Source: Candidatus Firestoneibacteriota bacterium (GTDB lineage Bacteria > Oederibacteriota > JAAXVQ01). From it: 6,970 nt of DNA. Shown here piece after piece: positions 1-5,900 of the stretch. Each line of letters starts with the position of its first letter. The stretch's first letter is position 1. The translations under genes were made by a program, and so were the position numbers. The stretch covers positions 1 to 6,970 of the forward strand of contig JAAXVQ010000102.1 of the NCBI GenBank assembly GCA_013335425.1. The letters are read 5' to 3'. Below the pieces are notes generated by a model, which saw nothing but the letters and a program-made list of their open reading frames with translations, had not been told where the DNA came from and made no database searches.

Positions 1-1
1 C

Positions 2-769
2 CGGTTGTGGTATTTGGAGGACAATTGCGATGCGCTGGGCTCGACCTACGGCGGGCGTTTGACCGGGACCTTTGGGGATATCGCCACCTGCAGTTTTTAC
101 CCGGCCCATCATATGACCATGGGGGAAGGGGGGGCGCTTTTAACCGACAACGCCCTCCTGCGCCGGATTATTCTTTCTTTCCGCGATTGGGGACGGGATT
201 GCTGGTGCGATCCCGGGCACGACGACACCTGCCGGAACCGTTTCGGCTGGAAACTGGGAGACCTGCCGTTCGGGTATGACCATAAATACATTTATTCGCA
301 CATCGGGTATAACCTCAAGGTCACGGACATGCAGGCGGCCATCGGCGTTTCCCAGATGAAAAAATTGCCCGGCTTTATCCGGGCCAGGCGGAAAAATTTC
401 GCGGCTCTGGAAAAAATTTTCGCCCCCTACCGGGAACAATTGCTGCGTCCGGGCGCCACGGCCAAGAGCGCACCGAGCTGGTTCGGGTTTCCCGTGCTGG
501 TGCGCGACCAGGCCGCCTTCACGCGCGCCGAGATCGTGCAGCACTTGGAAGATCACCGCATCGCGACCCGCATGCTTTTCGGCGGCAATTTGGTCAAGCA
601 GCCGGCTTACGCGGACTCCCGCTACCGGGTGGCGGGCTCGTTGGAAAACACGGACAAGGTCATGAATCAGCTTTTTTGGATCGGAGTCTATCCCGGCATT
701 ACGGCCGAAAAATTGAAGTATGTCGGGAAGGTCTTGAGGGCCTTCATGGAGAAACACCCGGCGGTTTAA
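2..769 (+). CDS. rfbH: CDP-4-keto-6-deoxyglucose 3-dehydrase (E1), 5'-truncated
   Basis: C-terminal part of RfbH/AscC, a cytoplasmic enzyme of the DegT/DnrJ/EryC1 aminotransferase fold. With its reductase partner it removes the 3-hydroxyl of CDP-6-deoxy-4-hexulose on the way to CDP-3,6-dideoxyhexoses (abequose, paratose, tyvelose, ascarylose). Numbering residues from the codon at base 5, Cys8, Cys66, Cys68 and Cys76 fit exactly the C-X57-C-X1-C-X7-C [2Fe-2S] pattern of this family. The active-site stretch [15 protein letters not shown] has His35 where aminotransferases carry the PLP-binding lysine, so this is a PMP-dependent dehydrase and not an aminotransferase. Aligning Cys8 with the family's Cys193 implies about 185 residues missing upstream and a full length near 440, normal for the family. 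The frame is open to the left edge. The next gene starts 17 bases after the stop, suggesting one operon. ColD, which also has the histidine, lacks the iron-sulfur cysteines. Confidence 0.95.
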   Translation, partial: RLWYLEDNCDALGSTYGGRLTGTFGDIATCSFYPAHHMTMGEGGALLTDNALLRRIILSFRDWGRDCWCDPGHDDTCRNRFGWKLGDLPFGYDHKYIYSHIGYNLKVTDMQAAIGVSQMKKLPGFIRARRKNFAALEKIFAPYREQLLRPGATAKSAPSWFGFPVLVRDQAAFTRAEIVQHLEDHRIATRMLFGGNLVKQPAYADSRYRVAGSLENTDKVMNQLFWIGVYPGITAEKLKYVGKVLRAFMEKHPAV

Positions 770-774
770 GCCGT

Positions 775-780
775 AAGGGA
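775..780 (+). promoter_or_regulatory. Ribosome binding site for the GT2 gene at 787
   Basis: AAGGGA lies 6 bases before the ATG at 787. It decides the start in favour of this ATG over earlier in-frame codons that lie inside rfbH. The encoded protein then begins with lysines directly before the first beta strand, as usual in this GT2 group. Confidence 0.6.
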
Positions 781-786
781 GCGGGC

Positions 787-1725
787 ATGAAAAAGAAATT
801 AATCACCATCACCACGGCCGTTTATAACGAAGAGCTCATGGTGCGCGAGGTCTACGAGGTCATTAAAAGGACCTTGGCCCCTTTCGCCGCGCGGTACAAC
901 TATGAGCACATCTTCATGGACAATTGCAGCACGGACGGCACCCTGGCGATTTTGAAGCAAATCGCGGCCAAGGACAAGCGCGTCAAGATCATCACCTATT
1001 CCAAAAATTTTGGGCCCGTGAAGACCGAATTGATGGGTTATGAGTATTCTTCAGGGGATGCGGTCATCACGTTCGACGCCAACCTGAAAGACCCGGAGGA
1101 TTTGATCCCCACCTTCATTCAAAAATGGGAAGAAGGCTACGAGGTGGTCTACGGCGTCCGGCCGCAGACCCAGGACAACCCGCTGATGTTTTTCATGCGC
1201 CGGTTGTTTTACCGGATTACCGCTTGGTTGGCCGATGAGGCTTTGCCGGAAAATGTTGGGGGGTTTCGTTTGCTCGACCGCAAGGTGGTGGCGGAGCTTT
1301 TAAAAATAGACGATTTTAAGCCCTATGTACGGGGCTTGATTGTTTCCATTGGATATAAACAGGTTGGAATTGTTTATGCCCGCCGTGCCCGCAAACGCGG
1401 GGTTTCCAAGAGCCATTTGAGTTATTTGATCGATTACGCCATTAATGCGTTTATCAGTTATTCCATTATGCCCATCCGCATCTGTACTTATGCGGGTGTT
1501 TCGCTGGCCGTGTTGAGTTTCTTGTTGGCGGTCGCTTATATTGTGGTAAAATTATTTTTTTGGAAATTTCAAGCCCCCGGCATTGCCAGCGTGGTGGTCC
1601 TGGTTTGCTTTTTTTCAGGGATTCAGCTTTTCTTTCTGGGGATCATCGGCGAATACGTAGGCGCCATTCATTCCCAAGTCCGAAAGAAGCCGTTTGTGGT
1701 GGTAAGGGAAAAGATCAATTTGTAA
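787..1725 (+). CDS. GT2 glycosyltransferase, DPM1/GtrB/ArnC-like, with two C-terminal membrane helices
   Basis: 312-residue family 2 glycosyltransferase, probably anchored in the inner membrane with its catalytic domain in the cytoplasm. Residues 1-225 form the GT-A domain: nucleotide-binding start LITITTAVYNEE (5-16), DNCSTDGT (45-52), YSKNFG (71-76), the metal-site region FDANLKDPED (96-105), GGFRLLDR (158-165) and the basic loop RRARKRGVSKSH (199-210). Two hydrophobic segments follow at about 231-257 and 266-290, then a basic tail. This architecture matches polyprenyl-phosphate mannosyl/glucosyl transferases and related O-antigen enzymes. The usual DAD of this group reads D97-A98-N99 here, so the third metal-site position is Asn. 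Being next to rfbH, it may transfer the dideoxysugar or load a sugar on undecaprenyl phosphate; that is inference, and donor and acceptor cannot be read from the sequence. Codon third positions become more AT-rich from about base 1300 on. Confidence 0.88.
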   Translation: MKKKLITITTAVYNEELMVREVYEVIKRTLAPFAARYNYEHIFMDNCSTDGTLAILKQIAAKDKRVKIITYSKNFGPVKTELMGYEYSSGDAVITFDANLKDPEDLIPTFIQKWEEGYEVVYGVRPQTQDNPLMFFMRRLFYRITAWLADEALPENVGGFRLLDRKVVAELLKIDDFKPYVRGLIVSIGYKQVGIVYARRARKRGVSKSHLSYLIDYAINAFISYSIMPIRICTYAGVSLAVLSFLLAVAYIVVKLFFWKFQAPGIASVVVLVCFFSGIQLFFLGIIGEYVGAIHSQVRKKPFVVVREKINL

Positions 1726-1765
1726 TCAGGACCTAAAAGCCTGAAGTGATCAACCCCAACGAGTA

Positions 1766-1774
1766 AGAAGGTGA
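1766..1774 (+). promoter_or_regulatory. Ribosome binding site supporting the TTG start of the permease
   Basis: AGAAGGTGA lies 6 bases before TTG 1781. There is no in-frame ATG or GTG nearby upstream; the GTG at 1771 is out of frame. The TTG start gives a protein beginning with the basic KRSVKHL stretch typical of Wzm N termini. Confidence 0.6.
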
Positions 1775-1780
1775 CGGCAT

Positions 1781-2548
1781 TTGAAACGCTCTGTTAAGCA
1801 CCTCGTTGATTTAATCGTAGTGTTGACCCAAAAAGACTTGAAAGTCCGCTATAAAAGCAGCTTTTTAGGTTATTTTTGGTCTGTTGCCAATCCGTTGGCT
1901 TATGCCTTTGTATTTTATATTGCGTTCAAGATCGTTATGAAAATTCAAATGGAAAATTATGCGCTCTTTTTGATCGCCGGGCTGTTTCCCTGGCAATGGT
2001 TTTCGAATTCAGTTAATGTGAATATCTTTTGCTTCCTGAACAATGCGTCGATCATCAAGAAGGTCAATTTTCCCAAGAGCATCATCCCGTTTACCTTGGT
2101 GCTCCAGGATTTGATCCATTTTCTGGCCGCCGTGCCGGTGATTGTTTTGTTCATGGCTATTTATCATAAAAGCCCCTCTTGGAATTGGATTTACGGCATA
2201 CCCATTTTATTGGTCATTCAATTGATTCTGACCTACGGCCTGGCTCTATTTGTTTCCACCATCAATTTGTTCTTCCGGGATCTGGAACGCTTGACTGCTT
2301 TGGGCGTGACTTTGTTGTTTTATTTTACCCCGGTGTTTTATTCGGAAACCATGATTCCCGCAAAATATCATTATTTCATCCAAATCAATCCGCTCTCAAC
2401 CCTGATCATCAGTTGGCGAAATCTTTTTTTAAACGGGCAAATCAATTGGATGTACATAGCCGCCAGCTTCGTATCCGGGCTGGTTTTCTTGGCCGGCGGT
2501 TATTGGGTTTATTCAAAACTTTCTTGGAAATTCGCGGAGGTGCTGTGA
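1781..2548 (+). CDS. wzm: ABC-2 polysaccharide exporter permease (Wzm/KpsM type)
   Basis: 255-residue inner-membrane subunit of an ABC exporter that moves lipid-linked polysaccharide (O-chain or capsule) from cytoplasm to periplasm. It starts with a cytoplasmic amphipathic part carrying the family hallmark TQKDLKVRYKSSFLGYFWSV (16-35). About six membrane segments follow, at roughly 33-54, 61-78, 108-127, 137-160, 173-190 and 225-245. Other family marks are LFPWQWFSNSV (68-78), ASIIKKVNFPKSIIP (89-103), FFRDLERL (164-171) and YFTPVFYS (181-188). Length and topology are normal for Wzm. The gene begins with TTG and its stop overlaps the start of the ATPase gene by 4 bases, which usually means translational coupling of the two subunits. 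The 55 bases before it hold only the ribosome binding site. A teichoic acid (TagG) role is the same fold but less likely in this context. Confidence 0.93.
   Translation: MKRSVKHLVDLIVVLTQKDLKVRYKSSFLGYFWSVANPLAYAFVFYIAFKIVMKIQMENYALFLIAGLFPWQWFSNSVNVNIFCFLNNASIIKKVNFPKSIIPFTLVLQDLIHFLAAVPVIVLFMAIYHKSPSWNWIYGIPILLVIQLILTYGLALFVSTINLFFRDLERLTALGVTLLFYFTPVFYSETMIPAKYHYFIQINPLSTLIISWRNLFLNGQINWMYIAASFVSGLVFLAGGYWVYSKLSWKFAEVL
2536..2540 (+). promoter_or_regulatory. Ribosome binding site for the GTG start of the ATPase gene
   Basis: GGAGG lies 4 bases before GTG 2545, inside the end of the permease gene. The start and the permease stop share the bases GTGA (2545-2548). The spacing is a little short but the match is strong, and the next in-frame start candidate (GTG 2572) would cut off the first beta strand of the ATPase. 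Confidence 0.6.
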
Positions 2549-3285
2549 GTATACCCGCGGTTGTTTTTAATCAAGTGGGAAAAAGTTATCCGCAATACCA
2601 CCATATCACCGGCGGCATAAAAAATTTCGTATTCCATTTGCCGTCCGTATTACGCGCCGTTCGCGATTCGCGTTATGTGGCTTTGCAGGATATTAATTTC
2701 AGCGTGAAACAAGGCGAATGCCTGGGATTGATTGGACGCAACGGGGCCGGCAAGAGTACTTCTTTGGGATTAATCGCCGGCGTACTCAAACCCACAGTGG
2801 GGCAAGTCACTGTCAGCCTCCGGGTCTCGCCTCTGCTGGAATTGGGGGCGGGATTTAATCCGGACTTAACCGGCCGGGAAAACATTTTTTTAAACGGTGT
2901 GCTTCTCGGAATGACCCGGTTGGAAGTTGCACGAAAAGTGGACGAAATCATCGCCTTTGCCGATTTGGGCGATTTTATTGAACAACCCATCCGAGTTTAT
3001 TCGTCAGGCATGGTGGCAAGACTCGGATTCTCCGTGGTTTCGGGTTTGGATCCGGAATTGCTCCTGATTGACGAAATTTTGGCCGTGGGGGACATGCGTT
3101 TTCAAGAAAAATGCATGGCCAAAATGATGGGCTTCAAGCAGCAGGGAGTCACCATGATTTTGGTTTCCCACTCTATGGGCGATATCTTGAAAATTTGCGA
3201 TCGGGTCATTTGGATAGAAAATCATTTGGTGAAAATGGTTGGCGAGCCACGCCAGGTGGTCGAGAGCTATTTGGCCAACGTTTGA
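2545..3285 (+). CDS. wzt: ABC exporter ATPase, short form (Wzt/KpsT type)
   Basis: 246-residue nucleotide-binding subunit that powers the Wzm channel from the cytoplasmic side. From the GTG start: Walker A GRNGAGKST (64-72), the Wzt/KpsT-like stretch LLELGAGFNPDLTGRENI (97-114) in the Q-loop region, signature YSSGMVARLGF (152-162), Walker B LLLIDE (172-177) followed by the D-loop ILAVGD, and the H-loop histidine in VSHS (His209). The SSGM form of the signature is typical of polysaccharide and teichoic acid exporters. The protein ends at YLANV, right after the ATPase core. It therefore lacks the roughly 150-200 residue C-terminal carbohydrate-binding domain of Wzt proteins that recognise a capped chain end (E. 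coli O8/O9a type). The frame is open far upstream, but that part lies within the permease gene in another frame and is not real protein. Confidence 0.93.
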   Translation: MSIPAVVFNQVGKSYPQYHHITGGIKNFVFHLPSVLRAVRDSRYVALQDINFSVKQGECLGLIGRNGAGKSTSLGLIAGVLKPTVGQVTVSLRVSPLLELGAGFNPDLTGRENIFLNGVLLGMTRLEVARKVDEIIAFADLGDFIEQPIRVYSSGMVARLGFSVVSGLDPELLLIDEILAVGDMRFQEKCMAKMMGFKQQGVTMILVSHSMGDILKICDRVIWIENHLVKMVGEPRQVVESYLANV

Positions 3286-3350
3286 CCGCGTCCCAGCCCT
3301 TTTTCAAGGTTTCTTTTCAGGCTGCTAAAATTGCACACAGGATAATACCA

Positions 3351-4742
3351 ATGGCTTATAATGTCGTTTTTCTATCCACCACTCCGCTGGCGGGAGCGCC
3401 GTGGGAAAACATGAAATGCATTAATAAATATTCTTCTGATTTTCATGTCCGCTGGCTGGCCAACGAAAACAGCTATGCGGATGGAAGGGTTTTTCCCAAG
3501 GATTTGATTTGGAACCAAGACCGGGAAGACGCTCAGCGGGTGTTGCGGCAAGCGGACATCATTCATATCCAAAACGAAGTGAACCCCGAGTGGATGCCGT
3601 TTATAAAAAACAAAAGAATTCTGGTACAATATCATTCCTGCCCGGTTCGTCAGGACGTGGTGACGGAACTCACCCGTTGGAGCCGACATCAATATACCCT
3701 CATGCAACCCATGCAGCTAAGGCAGTATGGTTTGCGTGGTTTGCCCAACTTGTTGGACCCCGATGAATATACGCCGCAACCCGCACTCCGCCCCCAGCCG
3801 CGGATTGCTTTTGCGCCCACCAACGCCTGGAAAGCCGGGGAGGTGGGTTCCAAGGCCTCCCGGGAGGTTGCGGAAATTCTCGGAGGGTTCCAAGACCGGG
3901 CGGAGGTGGACGTTTTCGGGCATTTGCCGTATACCGAAAATCTAGACAGAAAAAGAAATGCAGATATCCTGATTGATGATGTGGTGAATGACACCTTTCA
4001 TAAAACCACCCTGGAAGGCTGCTGTTACGGATTGGCCGTTCTGACCAGCGCTCCGCCCGGCGGGTGGCTGCAAACCAACTTGGAGCATTTGGCATTATAT
4101 CTGAGAATGTTGTTGCGGGAGCCGGAGTACCTCCGGGACATGCAGGCACGCAGCCGGGAATGGATAATGAGGTCATGGCACCCCCGGGACATGGTTCAAT
4201 ATTATGTCGAGGCTTATGAAAAATTGCTTAAGGGAAAGAGTAAACCTGCTGCCTCGAAAAACACGACGGGAACGGGTCTTTTGGAAAGCCCCGAATCGCC
4301 GGCGTCGCATGGGTTGGGCAGGTTGTTGCCGTTTCTACCCGGTTGGCGAAAGTTTAAGTACCGACAGCTGGCCCACCTGTTGAAAAATTGGCCGACCGAT
4401 CAACCGGCGTTGCCTATGGATTATTGGATTGATGAATGGGTGGAGTTGGAAACCGGTTTTAAGATAAGCGGCTGGGCCTTTATGCTTGGGGAGGCCATGC
4501 AGGCCGCTCAAATTCATGTGTTTTTAAAAAGTGAAGACGGCTTATACCGGATCGTGGAAACAACCACCCTGGCCCGACCGGATGTGGGCCGGAAGTTTAA
4601 TGCGCCTCATTTGGCGAACTCCGGGTTTGCCGCCTTTATCGAGTCACACAAGTTCAAGGCGGGCATTTGCGAGGTGGGCATTTTGATAACGGCCAACCGC
4701 AAACATGCCAAGATCATTTTGGATAAAAAAATATTAGGATGA
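3351..4742 (+). CDS. GT-B-like glycosyltransferase with an accessory C-terminal domain
   Basis: 463-residue protein, probably a cytoplasmic glycosyltransferase of the GT4-like GT-B type. The N-terminal Rossmann half starts VVFLSTTPLAGAPW (5-18) and continues with the strand DIIHIQNE (69-76) and LVQYHS (91-96). The second half has RIAFAPTNAW (151-160), VDVFGHLP (187-194) and, at 217-230, HKTTLEGCCYGLAV, which resembles the donor-binding loop of GT4 enzymes (Glu222). A linker rich in Ser, Thr, Pro, Gly and Lys (about 295-330) follows, then a basic/aromatic stretch, then a separate C-terminal domain (about 358-463) homologous to that of the next gene. The start at ATG 3351 follows an AGGATAA-like site and gives a proper first beta strand; the frame upstream overlaps the ATPase gene. 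The donor sugar cannot be read from the sequence. The family assignment comes from overall pattern, so it is less certain than for the neighbours. Confidence 0.75.
   Translation: MAYNVVFLSTTPLAGAPWENMKCINKYSSDFHVRWLANENSYADGRVFPKDLIWNQDREDAQRVLRQADIIHIQNEVNPEWMPFIKNKRILVQYHSCPVRQDVVTELTRWSRHQYTLMQPMQLRQYGLRGLPNLLDPDEYTPQPALRPQPRIAFAPTNAWKAGEVGSKASREVAEILGGFQDRAEVDVFGHLPYTENLDRKRNADILIDDVVNDTFHKTTLEGCCYGLAVLTSAPPGGWLQTNLEHLALYLRMLLREPEYLRDMQARSREWIMRSWHPRDMVQYYVEAYEKLLKGKSKPAASKNTTGTGLLESPESPASHGLGRLLPFLPGWRKFKYRQLAHLLKNWPTDQPALPMDYWIDEWVELETGFKISGWAFMLGEAMQAAQIHVFLKSEDGLYRIVETTTLARPDVGRKFNAPHLANSGFAAFIESHKFKAGICEVGILITANRKHAKIILDKKILG
4422..4739 (+). other. Accessory C-terminal domain, copy A
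   Basis: Residues 358-463 of the GT-B-like protein. Key residues: W359-I-D-E, G374-W375, E403-T-T, R409-P-D-V, F416, N423-S-G-F, A428, I430, G438 and G443. Alternating hydrophobic residues and conserved glycines suggest an all-beta fold, which is inference. It aligns with copy B at 5526-5855. Confidence 0.75.
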
Positions 4743-4768
4743 AAAGCATGACGAATTATTTAAGAAAA

Positions 4769-4773
4769 AGAGG
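4769..4773 (+). promoter_or_regulatory. Ribosome binding site for the GT-A gene at 4782
   Basis: AGAGG lies 8 bases before ATG 4782. It favours this ATG over the out-of-frame ATG at 4748, whose reading frame closes at 4856-4858. Confidence 0.55.
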
Positions 4774-4781
4774 CCGGGCCA

Positions 4782-5858
4782 ATGGAACCTGTCACCGTAT
4801 TGATGCCTTTTTACAACCAGGAAAATTTCGTGGCGGAAGCCATTGGGAGCATTCTTAACCAAACTTACCCGGTATTCCAGTTCATTATTTATGACGACGG
4901 CTCAACCGACACGTCTCTTCGGAGAGTTCAACCCTTTCGCAGGGACCCTCGGGTCGTTGTGCTTGCAGGCAAACAAAATCGCGGTGAAGCGTATGCCCGG
5001 AATCGCTTGCTTGATGTCTGCCAAACAAAATTCGCCTGCTGGCAGGACAGCGACGATTTATCGAACCGTTTTCGGTTGGAATATCAAATGAAACTGGCGG
5101 GTCACAAGAAAATGGTCTTTAGCCGTTGGGAACGGTTTAATACGGGGACCATGCCGCCGGTGGAGAAAATTCCGGAAATACATGGGCTGTTCCAGACTTG
5201 TTTTCCCAGCGCTCTATTTGCCGTAGACAAAGCTTGCCGATTTGATGATACCATTACCTTGGAGGCGAAAATCGGGGTCGATCTGGAATGGGCGGAACGT
5301 ATGCAGCGCTCATTTGAGTACTCAAACGCAACCACACCCGAATGCTTGTACTTTTACAGAAATCACGATGCGCGCATGAGCATGGTTAAGAAAAAAATAT
5401 TGGCGGAAATTTCGCCGGAAATCATAAGGACGCTAAATTATGGAGCGCTGGTAAACAGAATTCGGCCGGACGTTGAAAACCAAAGCATAACCTTGAACTT
5501 GCCGCCGGTGGGACGTAATTTGGATTTTTGGTTGGACGAATTCATGGACGGCGTCAGCCGGGTTGGCGTGAAAGGATGGGTGCGTTTATTAGAAGCGGAT
5601 ATGCTCAACGCTGAGGTATACTTGGCTTGGGTACCCCTTGCCGGAAGCGGCAAGGTTCTTTGCTTTGAGACCACGGCCAACCTGCGTCCGGATGTAAGCG
5701 CACATTTTGTGAAATGGGATTTGAACAATTCCGGCTTTTCGGCAAACATTAATAAGACTGATCTGCCCCGGGGAACCTTTCAGCTGGGTTTGGTGGTTAA
5801 AAAAGAAGGGAAAATTGATTGGCAGTTAACCGGCAAACAAATTGAGATCCTCGAATAA
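4782..5858 (+). CDS. GT2 (GT-A) glycosyltransferase with an accessory C-terminal domain
   Basis: 358-residue soluble family 2 glycosyltransferase. The GT-A domain covers about residues 1-225: VTVLMPFYNQENFV (4-17), nucleotide-binding IIYDDGSTD (35-43), NRGEAYARNRLL (66-77), the metal-binding WQDSDD (87-92, DXD at D89-S90-D91), and DLEWAERM (167-174), a likely catalytic-base region. A short connecting stretch leads to the C-terminal domain (about 249-358), homologous to that of the preceding gene. There are no membrane helices, unlike the GT2 at 787. It is probably a cytoplasmic enzyme adding one sugar to the growing chain; donor and acceptor are unknown. The gene follows its neighbour by 39 bases and precedes the next by 42, consistent with co-transcription. 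Confidence 0.88.
   Translation: MEPVTVLMPFYNQENFVAEAIGSILNQTYPVFQFIIYDDGSTDTSLRRVQPFRRDPRVVVLAGKQNRGEAYARNRLLDVCQTKFACWQDSDDLSNRFRLEYQMKLAGHKKMVFSRWERFNTGTMPPVEKIPEIHGLFQTCFPSALFAVDKACRFDDTITLEAKIGVDLEWAERMQRSFEYSNATTPECLYFYRNHDARMSMVKKKILAEISPEIIRTLNYGALVNRIRPDVENQSITLNLPPVGRNLDFWLDEFMDGVSRVGVKGWVRLLEADMLNAEVYLAWVPLAGSGKVLCFETTANLRPDVSAHFVKWDLNNSGFSANINKTDLPRGTFQLGLVVKKEGKIDWQLTGKQIEILE
5526..5855 (+). other. Accessory C-terminal domain, copy B
   Basis: Residues 249-358 of the GT-A protein. Key residues: W250-L-D-E, G265-W266, E296-T-T, R302-P-D-V, F309, N316-S-G-F, A321, I323, G331 and G336. The spacing matches copy A without gaps except for two extra residues between the G-W and E-T-T blocks. 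Confidence 0.75.
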
Positions 5859-5889
5859 TTTCATTCCCACGCCCGGGTGCGCGGAATTC

Positions 5890-5894
5890 AGGAG
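5890..5894 (+). promoter_or_regulatory. Ribosome binding site deciding the TTG start at 5901
   Basis: AGGAG lies 6 bases before TTG 5901. The ATG at 5896 is out of frame and meets a TGA after two codons, so the TTG is the likely start of the long open frame that follows. Confidence 0.6.
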
Positions 5895-5900
5895 CATGCT

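Noticed and set aside
140..757. 205-codon minus-strand open frame opposite rfbH
   Set aside because: Antisense shadow of the GC-rich rfbH gene. The plus-strand protein carries exact family motifs, while this one shows no recognisable domain and has no ribosome binding site.
2..769. Calling the first gene a sugar aminotransferase
   Set aside because: The PLP lysine is replaced by His and all four [2Fe-2S] cysteines are present, which identifies the 3-dehydrase.
676..786. Upstream extension of the GT2 frame into rfbH
   Set aside because: It overlaps the conserved end of RfbH and adds no known domain. ATG 787 has a good ribosome binding site.
1726..1744. Small inverted repeat TCAGG/CCTGA after the GT2 gene
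   Set aside because: A 5-base stem with a 9-base loop and no T-run is too weak for a terminator, and the next gene follows in the same direction.
2179..2544. Upstream extension of the ATPase frame into the permease gene
   Set aside because: Permease membrane segments are encoded here in another frame. The extension has no ABC features, and GTG 2545 has a ribosome binding site and gives the usual Wzt N terminus.
3111..3350. Upstream extension of the GT-B-like frame into the ATPase gene
   Set aside because: It overlaps the conserved ATPase C terminus in another frame. ATG 3351 directly precedes the first Rossmann strand.
3700..4176. 158-codon minus-strand open frame opposite the GT-B-like gene
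   Set aside because: Composition-driven shadow, rich in Pro, Arg and Gly, with no domain and overlapping a well-supported gene.
4748..4858. Short 36-codon frame from ATG 4748
   Set aside because: Out of frame with the GT-A gene, closes at TAA 4856-4858, and shows no recognisable features.
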